Notes: generated by a model from the sequence alone, not told the origin. Counted from the first letter of the stretch, positions 14,974 to 23,853 are shown. The stretch: 40,455 bases of DNA from Candidatus Doudnabacteria bacterium (GCA_023246055.1 JAHFJD010000003.1:1-40455), one strand, 5' to 3'. Program-made: numbers and translations.

Positions 14974-15810
14974 TCAGACCGCCAATAAAACGATTCCACC
15001 AATCAGCAAAACAAGAAGAGAAGCTTTGAAGGCAAAATTTTTCTCGGAAAAAACGAATTGGCCGGAGAGCATGGACCAGGTTGTGGCGCTCGAGCGCTTG
15101 ACGGCCATGATGATCGAGGCTGGTGCGAACGGATAAGCAAAACTTTCGACCGCTCCAGCGAAGCCCTGGATCAAGGATTGGAAAAAGAAAATGCGGCTTG
15201 AAAACATGCGCTTAAAATTATTCTTTCCGGAAAACATTAACCCAGCGATCCAAAAATAAATCAGTAAAATGACAGTGATGATCAGCTGCTCCGCTTCTAC
15301 AGAATTGTAGTGGGTAATATCGTATTTGAATAGCGACGTGGTCGCTGCTGCGTTCACGGCAGTTGCCAGCACTAGCCAACGGCCTTTCTTGCCAACCTTG
15401 TCGCTCAAAAAAATAACCAGTAAGGTAAAAGCAATCACGCCTATTCCGAAAATTTGGTGCGAGGAGAGCGCATACCCGAGGAGTAGATCAACACAAAGGA
15501 GCAGCGGCATGGTCAGAACGCGAATGAATCCATAAGTGCTGCGATCAGCGCGGATGATAGCCAGCATCATTAGATGAGTCTGGACAATTTCGAGAATAGC
15601 CCGAGGGATAAATGTTGGCAGACTCCCGATACTAAATGCAAATGTAGATTTGTAAATCACGACCGCGAGAAATATCACCCCAGCCCAAAAATAATTGAAA
15701 AATCCCATGGCCAAGGCATCCTGCCTGCCCATACCCGCCTGTTTTTTCCCGACAAGGTCGCCAATTTCGCCAAAAAAAGTTGCCAGCGATGTCAAAAGAA
15801 TTCCTAACAT
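14974..15810 (-). CDS. EamA/DMT-superfamily membrane transporter
   Basis: 278 residues with about 10 transmembrane helices in two halves of five, the EamA-type layout (about residues 1-135 and 145-278). The end of each half resembles the EamA pattern: STYGFIRVLTMPLLLCVDLLLGY, and later SSATTWSMLSGQFVFSEKNF, where a conserved Glu follows a short loop. The substrate (metabolite export or import) is unknown. An extended -10 box lies 6 bases before the ATG. It is not clearly linked to the pilus genes. Confidence 0.82.
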   Translation of the reverse strand: MLGILLTSLATFFGEIGDLVGKKQAGMGRQDALAMGFFNYFWAGVIFLAVVIYKSTFAFSIGSLPTFIPRAILEIVQTHLMMLAIIRADRSTYGFIRVLTMPLLLCVDLLLGYALSSHQIFGIGVIAFTLLVIFLSDKVGKKGRWLVLATAVNAAATTSLFKYDITHYNSVEAEQLIITVILLIYFWIAGLMFSGKNNFKRMFSSRIFFFQSLIQGFAGAVESFAYPFAPASIIMAVKRSSATTWSMLSGQFVFSEKNFAFKASLLVLLIGGIVLLAV

Positions 15811-15816
15811 AGTTCC

Positions 15817-15825
15817 AGTATAACA
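15817..15825 (-). promoter_or_regulatory. Extended -10 promoter, leaderless start for the EamA gene
   Basis: TGTTATACT on the minus strand (TGn plus TATACT), with no recognisable -35 at 17 bases. The ATG at 15810 follows after 6 bases. It overlaps the foot of the terminator hairpin of the next gene upstream. Confidence 0.6.
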
Positions 15826-15851
15826 AAACCTCCCCGATGCGGGGAGGTTTT
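15825..15851 (-). terminator. Rho-independent terminator of the 15882-17120 gene
   Basis: AACCTCCCC-GCATC-GGGGAGGTT on the minus strand, followed by TTG. It is T-rich on both sides, so it could also act on the other strand. Confidence 0.85.
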
Positions 15852-15881
15852 TTGTAATCAGGACCCAAGCGTAATCGAAAG

Positions 15882-17120
15882 TTATTCCACTGTGCCGCCG
15901 TCCCCGTACGAAGAAAGATCGGCGCTAATCGCATTCTCCACCTTATACCCCTTGAGCTTCAGATTGTCTACATGCGGGAAATGCTTCTTCATGCCGTCAG
16001 AAATCAGATAATACTGCCCACCGTCATTCACGAGTGTGCCGTCGCGGAATTTTACTATATCCCCGACCGAAAGCACCATATCACTGTCATTGGCTGGGAC
16101 GATCTTGGCAAAAGCGAATCCATAGGTGTAGAACACTTCCGCGGACTGAAATCCTTTGCGCGTTCCTCCCAGGATCCACCACACAGTTCGGCCGTCAGTT
16201 TTGTCGAGCACCAGGGCACCATCAGGGTGGGGCGGTGCAGCTGAATCAATTATCGGCCCAGTCGGATAATCAGAAAGGTCAACAGGCACAGCCTCATTAA
16301 ATTTGTACCCAAGACCGAAAAACACATCCGCAGATGTAAATCCGCGTTTCTTACCAGCTGCAATCATGTAAATCGTTCGGCCGTCGCTCTTATCTAGCGC
16401 CAGAGTGCCATCGAGAGCCTTCTCTATTGATTGAGAGTCATTTGGCAATGCCCGATCAACATCGCTTGCTGCCACAGCCTGGCTGAACCGGTAGCCGTGG
16501 GACATGTATTCCTCTGGGTTGCGAAAACCACGTTTTGCTCCGTTCACGATGAGATAAATAGTCCCATCAGTGTCCAAAATCAAAGTTCCGTTGGGGTGAG
16601 CGCCAGATGGTGCTGGAGTTGGAGTTGGACTAGGAGTCGGGGTTGGGGTGGGTGTTGGGGTAGGCGTGGGACTCGGGGGTGGAGTTGAACCGCCTCCTCC
16701 ACCGCCACCTCCCCCTCCCCCTCCACCTCCACCGCTGCTGCCTCCAGAACACGGCAAGGCTGTGGGTGTGAATGTCAAGGTCTCTGCAGATCCACTGGTC
16801 GTCACAAGGATTGAAGCCACACTCTCACTGCTGCAATTACTGACTATCGTGGCGCTGGAATTGCCACCGACCACGATATTGCGCGAACCAGAAGTGAGGG
16901 AAAAAGTGCTACTACCTGGAATGGTCGCCACGATATTGCCGGTATTGACCGTAAGCGAGGTGGCTGTAGAACCCGCATTGATAGTGAAAGTTATGGCTGG
17001 ATCAGTCAAACTGATCGAGGTATTCGCGCTCCAGGTCAAATCTGCGGCCTGTGCCCACAAACCTGGAATGAATAGCGCGAGCAAGAAAAACGCCGCAAGA
17101 AAAAATTTTATGTTGGACAT
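15882..17120 (-). CDS. Secreted protein with poly-Gly/Pro-Thr linker and four surface repeats
   Basis: 412 residues. A signal peptide (about 1-26, ending AQAAD) precedes a beta-rich Ser/Thr domain with two Cys (about 27-125), then a run of Gly (about 127-147) and a Pro-Thr linker. The last 240 residues are four repeats of about 55 residues, each built on DGTxxxD...xYLIxxGxKRGFxxxxxFxxxGYxFxxxxxV. Such repeats are frequent at the ends of secreted Patescibacteria proteins; I know no accepted biochemical role and infer cell-wall or surface binding. No RBS is evident. It follows the 17154-17939 gene after 33 bases and is probably co-transcribed from the promoter at 17993-18021. Confidence 0.82.
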   Translation of the reverse strand: MSNIKFFLAAFFLLALFIPGLWAQAADLTWSANTSISLTDPAITFTINAGSTATSLTVNTGNIVATIPGSSTFSLTSGSRNIVVGGNSSATIVSNCSSESVASILVTTSGSAETLTFTPTALPCSGGSSGGGGGGGGGGGGGGGSTPPPSPTPTPTPTPTPTPSPTPTPAPSGAHPNGTLILDTDGTIYLIVNGAKRGFRNPEEYMSHGYRFSQAVAASDVDRALPNDSQSIEKALDGTLALDKSDGRTIYMIAAGKKRGFTSADVFFGLGYKFNEAVPVDLSDYPTGPIIDSAAPPHPDGALVLDKTDGRTVWWILGGTRKGFQSAEVFYTYGFAFAKIVPANDSDMVLSVGDIVKFRDGTLVNDGGQYYLISDGMKKHFPHVDNLKLKGYKVENAISADLSSYGDGGTVE

Positions 17121-17153
17121 GATTGCAAGAATTTACTGTAAGCTAACCAAGGA

Positions 17154-17939
17154 TTACGGATCGTTGCACGCGCCAGCGGCAACCACCACGCCGTTTCCCG
17201 CGCCATTAATGTAGACTTTGTAGGCTTTATTGCCTCGCCACATCTGTATGCAACTCTTGCTGTTCTCCGGGCCTCCGGCAACATCCTGACCGCCGATTTG
17301 CAGGACCGTGGTGCTGGCTGTGCTTGCTTGACGGGAAACCCACGCACCTGGCGTGGTTGTGGCCGAGCTGGTTGCCAAAGCTGCTGTAGTTGCGTTCACA
17401 AACACCACGTTATTCGTGGAATTGCCAATAGTTTCAGCATTTTGCAAAGCGAGAATCCCTTGGAGGGTGAGTGTATTAGCCGAACTGCGATATACCGGAA
17501 CATCAGCGCCGATGACGAGGGCGGTGGCTGAAGCTGTGGCCGCGGTATGCTGGTCTAGGCCGCCAACATACAGAGAATCTGTCGTTGTAGCTGAAAGAAT
17601 ATTATTGGCTAAACTCAACTTCCCTTGTATTCGCAGTTGATTGGCTGCATTGCGGAATAGCACCACGTCACTTCCGATCACCATAGCTGTTCCTGATGCC
17701 GTGGCACCAGTGAATGTGGTCAATCCTCCGATAGATAAAGAATCCGTCGTTGTCGCAGAATTCGCGGTTAGACCCCGTGTTACCGCCACGTTCGACCCGG
17801 AAGCTGTAGTTAAAGTTATACTGCTATCACTCGTGACTGTGGTGGCGTCAAAGGTGAGAGCAGCATAGGTTGCCGAAGCTGACAGCAGTATAGTAAACAC
17901 TGCCAAAACAGCCAGCAAAAATATGTTTTCCCTATTCAT
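17154..17939 (-). CDS. Secreted Ser/Thr/Ala-rich fibre-like protein with internal repeats
   Basis: 261 residues with a clear signal peptide (about 1-26, ending SATYA). The body contains two similar blocks of about 50 residues (ATTTDSLSIGGL...MVIGSDVVLFRNAANQLRIQG and ATTTDSLYVGGL...LVIGADVPVYRSSANTLTLQG), then a C-terminal segment with two Cys and MWRGNKAYKVYING. The style matches the N-terminal stalk regions of tail-fibre-like surface proteins such as the partial one at 1-1020. The start is firm: AAGGAG at 17948-17953 lies 8 bases before the ATG and a strong promoter lies upstream. It is probably an external structural protein; there is no enzymatic motif. Confidence 0.82.
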   Translation of the reverse strand: MNRENIFLLAVLAVFTILLSASATYAALTFDATTVTSDSSITLTTASGSNVAVTRGLTANSATTTDSLSIGGLTTFTGATASGTAMVIGSDVVLFRNAANQLRIQGKLSLANNILSATTTDSLYVGGLDQHTAATASATALVIGADVPVYRSSANTLTLQGILALQNAETIGNSTNNVVFVNATTAALATSSATTTPGAWVSRQASTASTTVLQIGGQDVAGGPENSKSCIQMWRGNKAYKVYINGAGNGVVVAAGACNDP

Positions 17940-17992
17940 CTCGTTTGCTCCTTGTTATTATTTTTGTATCTTAATGAAAAGCTTATGTCTTG

Positions 17993-18021
17993 ATTATCAC
18001 AATCAAGTTTAATTTTGTCAA
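17993..18021 (-). promoter_or_regulatory. Strong promoter for the two secreted-protein genes
   Basis: Consensus TTGACA (18021-18016), 17-base spacer, GATAAT (17998-17993), then a leader of about 50 bases containing the AAGGAG ribosome site. It is the best -35 in the window, fitting high expression of a surface protein. Confidence 0.85.
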
Positions 18022-18067
18022 AAAGTTATCCACACTCCTTCAACTCCAACGGCGGGGCACCCTGTTC

Positions 18068-18757
18068 TCAATATTCGATATCATTCTTTGAACTAATGAT
18101 ATCAATGTCTGATAGGCCTGGCAGTTCAGCTAAACGTTTTGCGAATTTCTCGATCTCTTCTGTATTGATAAATTTGATGTTGTAGCTATGATCGAGGAGC
18201 CGCCCGTTTTCGCGAGCCACGATGTTGAGCAGTTGGTCGTATTTGAGAAATTCCCCAAACAATTGCCGCATTTTGTCTCCGCTAAAACCCCCTGATTCCG
18301 CAGAAAAACTTAACACATAATCATATTTGCGGATTGAACCAAAATTGGTTTTGTACAAAACGTAAGAAATGAGCATCGCAAACCCGGCGGTGATGATGGC
18401 GAGCGCAAAATTGCCCGTGCCGGAAGCAAATCCAATCACCACGACGAGCAGAACAAAAGCCACGTCCCGGACATCTTTGATCGCCGTGCGAAAACGAATA
18501 AGCGACATAGCACCAAACCCAGCAAAAGCCAAGGCTAGCGAATTGCCGATGATCATGACCGTTGCGGAAACCAAAAATCCGATCAAAATCAGGCTAATGG
18601 TAAAGCCTTGGGAATAGGACAGACCCCGGTGGGTCGCTCGGTAGATCACGGCGACGAGGAAACACAAGATAAACGACACTGCAATCCCGAGCAAAATAAA
18701 ATGCAGGCTTAATTTTCCTGAAATCAGAGGCGAAGAAGCGTTGAGAAATGTGGACAT
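18068..18757 (-). CDS. DUF4956 family membrane protein
   Basis: 229 residues with four transmembrane helices (about 20-42, 52-72, 74-92 and 104-135) and the family core AFAGFGAMSLIRFRTAIKDVRDVAFVLLVVVIGFASGTGNF (key residues S-x-I-R-F-R and D-x-R-D). A soluble C-terminal domain of about 85 residues follows. DUF4956 genes are repeatedly found beside VTC-domain and CotH genes, as here; the biochemical role is not established in what I know. The start is 15 bases after the VTC gene's stop, so they are one operon. Confidence 0.88.
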   Translation of the reverse strand: MSTFLNASSPLISGKLSLHFILLGIAVSFILCFLVAVIYRATHRGLSYSQGFTISLILIGFLVSATVMIIGNSLALAFAGFGAMSLIRFRTAIKDVRDVAFVLLVVVIGFASGTGNFALAIITAGFAMLISYVLYKTNFGSIRKYDYVLSFSAESGGFSGDKMRQLFGEFLKYDQLLNIVARENGRLLDHSYNIKFINTEEIEKFAKRLAELPGLSDIDIISSKNDIEY

Positions 18758-18772
18758 ATGAATGTTAAATTA

Positions 18773-19522
18773 TTAAACGGGTTTATAATTATTATCGTCA
18801 AAAACTGGAATGAGATGGCGAATCGAGTTGCCGTATTTGGAATAAGCCAGCCGCTGGAGATTAAATTTCTGGAGAATCGGGTGAAACCAGCCGGGAAGGA
18901 CATTGTTAAATTTGACCTCAACCACTACACCATCCTGGTAGATTTTTGCCGCATGACCTGGCGGCGAGATAAAATCGAACTGCTCGCGGGACTCGATATT
19001 CTCGTCCACTGTGACGCGAAACTCCCGATTCCGTTTTGAGAGGAGCGCATACCGGATATAAGAGATGAAGATCTTAGGACGCAAGGAGTTTCGGCGCGTG
19101 AACCAAGCAATCTCTTGCATGAATTCGTTGTCACGATTGGCCTTGTGCATATCCAAGAATTTCTTCTGTAATCTAGGCCCACCGGCATCGCCCAACCGCA
19201 GATTCACACGGTCCTTGATGACCAGCTCGTTCTGTTTGCGTTTGAGTTCTGCATAGATCTCGGTATCAGGCGAAAGAGTATCGCCATAGTAGCGAAGTCG
19301 CAATTTTTTCCGATCTGCTACCCCGGCCTCCTTATCCCAAAAACAGTCAAAACCCGGAGTATCATAATACAGGCTGTTAACCCGGTACCAACCCTGACCA
19401 TTCGTACCATATGGATCCCAGATCATGTGCGGGCGCAGAGCAGACACAAGTGGTCTGGCGTGGGATCGCGGTAAAAAATATTTGAACTCAAATCTCTGAA
19501 AATGTAACGTTGGTTTGGCCAT
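18773..19522 (-). CDS. VTC-domain protein (polyphosphate-polymerase-like tunnel fold)
   Basis: 249 residues. The pattern matches the VTC/triphosphate-tunnel fold: FEFKYFLP (11-18), YRVNSLYYDT with Arg47, RKKLRLRYYG with Arg75 and Arg77, YAELKRK (90-96) with Glu92, Lys94 and Lys96, and a late VVVEVKFNNVLPGW strand. In yeast Vtc4 this fold makes polyphosphate from ATP using such basic residues; bacterial homologues are mostly uncharacterised. It sits between DUF4956 and two CotH genes. There is no membrane segment, so it probably acts in the cytoplasm beside the DUF4956 membrane partner. Confidence 0.88.
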   Translation of the reverse strand: MAKPTLHFQRFEFKYFLPRSHARPLVSALRPHMIWDPYGTNGQGWYRVNSLYYDTPGFDCFWDKEAGVADRKKLRLRYYGDTLSPDTEIYAELKRKQNELVIKDRVNLRLGDAGGPRLQKKFLDMHKANRDNEFMQEIAWFTRRNSLRPKIFISYIRYALLSKRNREFRVTVDENIESREQFDFISPPGHAAKIYQDGVVVEVKFNNVLPGWFHPILQKFNLQRLAYSKYGNSIRHLIPVFDDNNYKPV

Positions 19523-19577
19523 TTAGGTTCCTTAATATGATACTAAGACTCAAGTCTGGTGTAAAGCCTGCGGTTTT

Positions 19578-20888
19578 CTAACCGGGTGAGGGCGAAACTT
19601 TCCCGCGCAGATAATGGAAAATATCAATAATCTCCTGGCGGTGCAACTCATAGGCCTGATCCGCAGACCGATTAGCATAAATCTTGAGGCGATCTTTGTA
19701 AAGCGAAATCTTAAAGCTGCTGTATGTTTGGTCGTAAAAACGCAGGTCATCCTCAAGATTTTTTTCATCGGCCACGTATTCATAAAGCCGCTGGTTTTTT
19801 TCTTGCAAGAAAAACGGATTCGAAAATATCCGCTGGCCCAGTTTACCATATTGCCTAAAATAGCTATGCGCCGGAGGCGAAATCTCCACGTCCCAAGGGA
19901 CAAAGAAAAATTTGCCCTGTTTTGAATCATAATATAATCGCACATTGTCATCAAACTCATGTGGAGAATTGGCGAGCTCCTGATGCATCTGCCAAGTATA
20001 AAAATTCTCTTTATCTATCAGGTCAAAAATTCTGGCATTAAATTCGCTATCCGGCGCTGTATTGAGAAGTTTGATTAACTCCTCCAATCTGGATAGTTCA
20101 ACATTGTTCTGTTTGGAAGTACCGACAGACACTTGCCAATTCTGGACGTCCTGCCACAGGCTCTCTCCGCCGTTCGAGTTTGAGTAAAAAATGCTGTCTG
20201 GCGAGACGTCCCATTTGTCGAGCATCTCCCGAGACCAGCTTTCGATCGCAAAATATAAGGCCGAGCCCTGGCTATTCACATCGAGGTTGGCAAACCCGCT
20301 CACCGGCGTGTTCAGCCCCAGTTTCCTGGCGCGGTAATTGTTAAAATCCTCAACCGCGAACAGACGGTCATCGGGAATGATAAAACTGACCTCGCTTTGA
20401 CCTTGAAAAAGATTTTTTTTGTCAAATTTCACGAGATAAGATTTCTTGGGCGCGTTCCAGTGTCTTGCTCGGTCGCCGCGATATCTGACTGTGACCTTAT
20501 AAATCTTGCCGTGCGCGCGAAAAACGGCCGGCACAAACATCCGCTCGGTGAGACTCACCCCCATAAAAGCCTCGGGCAAACTCTGATTCAATTTCTCCAG
20601 GTCTTTCGGCGAGATCTGAAGCAAATAGGTCGGGACTGCATCATGCTGAAAAAAATACGGCAAGTAAATAATATCGCTCAATTTCCTCGCCTGCCAATAG
20701 ACTGGCAAGAGTTTGGTTATGCTTGGATGGGCTTGTAGAAACAGTGCCCGGCTTTCCACGGTCTTAAATTTGTTAACGGAAATCAAAACAATAGCAACGA
20801 TGATGATCAAAAACAGCGCTGCTAATTTGGCAATTGGCCGCCACACAGGGCTTTTTATTATGCGAAAATAATACTGTTTTACAGCCAC
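19578..20888 (-). CDS. CotH-family (secreted/membrane-anchored) kinase, first copy
   Basis: 436 residues starting with GTG. An N-terminal membrane anchor (about 17-38) puts the rest outside. CotH-family landmarks: VRYRGDRARHW (135-144) with KKSYLVKFD after it, GLNTPVSGFANL (191-202), NFYTWQMHQELANS (295-308), and the probable catalytic metal region DDNVRLYYDSKQGKFFFVPWD (313-333). CotH proteins are atypical kinases that phosphorylate spore-coat proteins in Bacillus. It lies 18 bases after the second copy and 55 bases before the VTC gene. Substrates here are unknown; surface proteins such as those encoded nearby are possible. Confidence 0.87.
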   Translation of the reverse strand: MAVKQYYFRIIKSPVWRPIAKLAALFLIIIVAIVLISVNKFKTVESRALFLQAHPSITKLLPVYWQARKLSDIIYLPYFFQHDAVPTYLLQISPKDLEKLNQSLPEAFMGVSLTERMFVPAVFRAHGKIYKVTVRYRGDRARHWNAPKKSYLVKFDKKNLFQGQSEVSFIIPDDRLFAVEDFNNYRARKLGLNTPVSGFANLDVNSQGSALYFAIESWSREMLDKWDVSPDSIFYSNSNGGESLWQDVQNWQVSVGTSKQNNVELSRLEELIKLLNTAPDSEFNARIFDLIDKENFYTWQMHQELANSPHEFDDNVRLYYDSKQGKFFFVPWDVEISPPAHSYFRQYGKLGQRIFSNPFFLQEKNQRLYEYVADEKNLEDDLRFYDQTYSSFKISLYKDRLKIYANRSADQAYELHRQEIIDIFHYLRGKVSPSPG

Positions 20889-20906
20889 ACTTTTTTCAGG
20901 CCGAAA

Positions 20907-22661
20907 TTATTGGGACCTAAAAGCCTCTTCATTAATAATCCGTTTACTCACCTTCGTGTCTTTAATTTTCTCTCCAGTAATCCCACTGTTCAGCAAAATC
21001 TTGAAATCTCGAAATTTACTGGCAAACTGTGTAGAGCTGATTTGCTGGCTCACGAGAAAAAAACGATGACGGGTTAGGGTTTTCTTCATCGCAGAATAGA
21101 TATCATCAGGTTTGAGGCGATTAGTATAAATAATGACGTTCTGAAACTGACTGCTATCAGCGGAGTCAAGCTCGCCGTTATCATTGCTATCGTAACGCAG
21201 CTCGAATCCTTTGAAAACATTCTTGTCAGCAAGCTCTGTGGTCAGTTCCTGAAGCTCGAAATCAGGATTGCCTTCGACCTCAATATCGACTGCTCCCAAC
21301 ACAAACTCACTAGCAAATCGCATGCTGTCATTGTTCGTGACATGGAAATTGGCAAGGATTATTCCCTCATTCTCATAACGACTCCGCAAACGGTCGAAAT
21401 TTGCAATTATCTCACTGCGATACTGCTGATACATTTTGTCTGCGTAGTGATTCGTCACCAGCTTCATCCGATCTTTGTAGAGAGACACTTTCATGCTCTC
21501 ATAGATATGATCATAGGCTGCAAGATCTTCAGTCAAATTTTCCTCTTTTGACACGTATCCATAAAGTTTTTTGTTCTTTTCATGTAAAAATTCTGGGTTT
21601 CTGAAGATGCGACCCGCCACGACTCCATAAATGTCAGAGTTATCGCGCTCCGGGGGGTTGCTCGAGACGTTCCACGGCACAAACATAAACTTACCCTTTA
21701 GAGCGTCAAAAAATAGACGAGTATTATCCACGTTCTGGTGGATCGAATTCATGAGCTCCTGGTGGATTTGCCAACCGTAAAAATTATCTTTGTCCACGAG
21801 CTTGAAAATATTCGCGAAAAAAAACTGATCAGAACTGTTATGCAAAAGCTTGATGAGCGCCTCCAGATCGGAAAAATCTTCATAGCCGTAACGATCGTCG
21901 CGGACGACATGATGCCAGGCATAGAGGTTATCCCACATTCCAAAGCTGGTTACCCCTTCGACGTAACCGGGCAAATCCATCACATTGACGCTATAAAAAT
22001 TGCTATTTGACGGCGCTCCCCATTTAGCCAGAGTTTGCGGACTCCAGCCGTCGATCATGAAATACAAACCATGGTTCTCGCCATTGATGATCAAATTGGC
22101 AAAACCACTATCGGGATGAAGGAGGCCGAGTTTGCCTGCTCGCCAATTATGAAATTGCTCCAAAGCGAATTTCCGATCATCGACCAGGATAAAATTGATG
22201 CGGGTTTGGCCCATAAACTGGTCTGAATTTTTGAAATCAATCAAATAGGATTTTTGTGGATATTCCCAATGCAGAGCCTCATCCCCACGATAACGCACTT
22301 CGACATTGTAACTTTTTCCAGCATATCTAAATTTGGCAGGCGCAAAAATCTTGTCATCAGACACTACGTGGCCGGAATTTTTCGCGATCCGCTCATCCAT
22401 CTCTTTAATCTTGGCCAGATCGATTTCGAGTTCAAAGGTTGGAATCTCATCCTTTTTGAAAAAATATGGAAGATACATGATATCACTTATCTGTCTCAAG
22501 CTGCTGTAGATCGTATAGGCCCTGGGATTTTGGCGCAGGGTATCCCTTTTCCTAACTAGCATGAAGCCCAAAAACAACACACCGACAAGAAAAACTGTCA
22601 GGAAAATTTTCGCTCTCCGGCTCTTCACAAACCGGTAATAATAACGGCTGATCATGCGCAT
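20907..22661 (-). CDS. CotH-family kinase-like protein, second copy with C-terminal extension
   Basis: About 584 residues from the ATG at 22661. The open frame reaches a TTG at 22697, but that triplet is the -35 box of a good promoter, so 22661 is chosen. A membrane anchor (about 18-36) is followed by the same fold as the neighbour: VRYRGDEALHW, GLLHPDSGFANL, NFYGWQIHQELMNS and DNTRLFFDALKGKFMFVPWN. The last motif has Asn where the neighbour and the family normally have Asp, so catalysis may be impaired. A further 150-residue C-terminal domain (from about 430) is absent from the first copy and contains a DSNDNGELDSAD loop resembling a calcium-binding site. Transcription is predicted leaderless. 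Confidence 0.85.
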   Translation of the reverse strand: MRMISRYYYRFVKSRRAKIFLTVFLVGVLFLGFMLVRKRDTLRQNPRAYTIYSSLRQISDIMYLPYFFKKDEIPTFELEIDLAKIKEMDERIAKNSGHVVSDDKIFAPAKFRYAGKSYNVEVRYRGDEALHWEYPQKSYLIDFKNSDQFMGQTRINFILVDDRKFALEQFHNWRAGKLGLLHPDSGFANLIINGENHGLYFMIDGWSPQTLAKWGAPSNSNFYSVNVMDLPGYVEGVTSFGMWDNLYAWHHVVRDDRYGYEDFSDLEALIKLLHNSSDQFFFANIFKLVDKDNFYGWQIHQELMNSIHQNVDNTRLFFDALKGKFMFVPWNVSSNPPERDNSDIYGVVAGRIFRNPEFLHEKNKKLYGYVSKEENLTEDLAAYDHIYESMKVSLYKDRMKLVTNHYADKMYQQYRSEIIANFDRLRSRYENEGIILANFHVTNNDSMRFASEFVLGAVDIEVEGNPDFELQELTTELADKNVFKGFELRYDSNDNGELDSADSSQFQNVIIYTNRLKPDDIYSAMKKTLTRHRFFLVSQQISSTQFASKFRDFKILLNSGITGEKIKDTKVSKRIINEEAFRSQ

Positions 22662-22668
22662 AAGCCAA

Positions 22669-22697
22669 ATTTTACCAAAATCCCTTGGAAAATTCAA
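22669..22697 (-). promoter_or_regulatory. Promoter of the CotH/VTC/DUF4956 operon, probably leaderless
   Basis: TTGAAT (22697-22692), 17-base spacer, TAAAAT (22674-22669) with an upstream TG (extended -10). Seven bases later comes the ATG at 22661. It overlaps the gap after the glycosyltransferase at 22735-23853. Confidence 0.75.
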
Positions 22698-22734
22698 TGA
22701 TTGCGGCTATTCAAAATCCGCGAGAGAAACTGTC

Positions 22735-23853
22735 CTATTTTTTCTCATACTGCTCCAGGTGGCGCTCCACGGATCGTTCCCAGGAAAAATTTTCACGCAC
22801 AAACTGTTTGCCTGCCCCACCCATACGTTTAGCCAAATCCCGATCATTTTTCAACTTCAAAATTGCTTCAGCGATTGCATCTACATCACTTTCTGGTACG
22901 ATTATTCCCGTCTTGCCGTCCAGAATCGTCTCCGGAATTCCTCCGCTCGCGGTACCGATCACTGGCAAGCCGAAATACTGCGCTTCCAAAATGGAGAGGC
23001 CCAAGCCCTCCACATCACCGTCATTTGCCAAGTACTTGGAGGTCATGGCAAAAACATTGCTGGCTTGGTAATAGCTGGCGATGGACGCCACAGATCCGGC
23101 AAAAATCACTCGATCTGAAACATGTAATTGGCTGGCGAGATTTTTGAGATTTTCTGCCTCTGGCCCTTTGCCCACGATCAGGAGTTTAATTTTTGAATCA
23201 GACAGTTTTGACACAGCTCTGATCAAATCATCAATCCCTTTGCGACGGATTAACTGGCCGACGCAGAGCACCACAAACTCGTCAGGACCTAAATGATACT
23301 GTTTACGGACATCCGCTTTGCTCTCGCTGTCAGAGGGGTCATCAACTCCGGGATAAATCACGGCAAATTGCTTGGCCTCCACTCTCTGCCGGGCGGTGGC
23401 GAGCGCCATTGTGGAGCGACTGTTGGCCAAGGCGAGATCAACTTTCCGTAACGTGTACCGCTTCGCCCATTTGACTAGCGCTGACCCTTGCCTTGTCGCC
23501 ACGTCTGTACCGTGGAGTGTGAGGAAAACCTTTTTGCGAAATACCAATTTGGCAAACACAATCACAAAAAACCCCACAGGAAAAATATTGGAAGCGTGAA
23601 ACACCTCGAAATGTCGGAATCTGTGGATATATTTGGCTGTAAGCCACAGCATAGACCAGATGCCAGTCCCTGCAAACGCAAACACCTCCAGCTTGCCGCG
23701 GATCTCATGCCGCGGCTGCGAATTTTTGAATGCCACAACCTTCACGGCTTCGACACGAGGATCAACGGCCATGTGCCCCGCAAGTCCTCCGGCAAATGTC
23801 GCCACACCCCCGCGATCCGGCAAATAACCGGAATTGAAATAACCAATCTTCAT
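22735..23853 (-). CDS. GT4-family glycosyltransferase
   Basis: 372 residues with GT-B fold: N-terminal GGVATFAGGLAGHM (15-28), HASNIFP and LTLHGTD (111-117), then the nucleotide-sugar domain with VLCVGQLIRRKGIDDLI (196-211), VGKGPE (227-232) and GDVEGLGLSILEA, an E-x7-E motif at Glu282 and Glu290. The loop after GGIPETI is normal length (LDGKTGIIVPESD), in contrast to three relatives in this locus that carry insertions there. The start overlaps the SDR stop by 4 bases. It is a retaining glycosyltransferase; donor and acceptor are unknown. Confidence 0.9.
   Translation of the reverse strand: MKIGYFNSGYLPDRGGVATFAGGLAGHMAVDPRVEAVKVVAFKNSQPRHEIRGKLEVFAFAGTGIWSMLWLTAKYIHRFRHFEVFHASNIFPVGFFVIVFAKLVFRKKVFLTLHGTDVATRQGSALVKWAKRYTLRKVDLALANSRSTMALATARQRVEAKQFAVIYPGVDDPSDSESKADVRKQYHLGPDEFVVLCVGQLIRRKGIDDLIRAVSKLSDSKIKLLIVGKGPEAENLKNLASQLHVSDRVIFAGSVASIASYYQASNVFAMTSKYLANDGDVEGLGLSILEAQYFGLPVIGTASGGIPETILDGKTGIIVPESDVDAIAEAILKLKNDRDLAKRMGGAGKQFVRENFSWERSVERHLEQYEKK

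Noticed and set aside
16648-17214. 188-codon plus-strand frame with a long Pro run
   Set aside because: The Pro run is the complement of the Gly codons of the real minus-strand protein, and no start signals are present.
22662-22697. TTG start giving a longer second CotH protein
   Set aside because: The TTG belongs to a -35 box with a matching extended -10 at 17 bases, and the extra residues have no counterpart in the first CotH copy.
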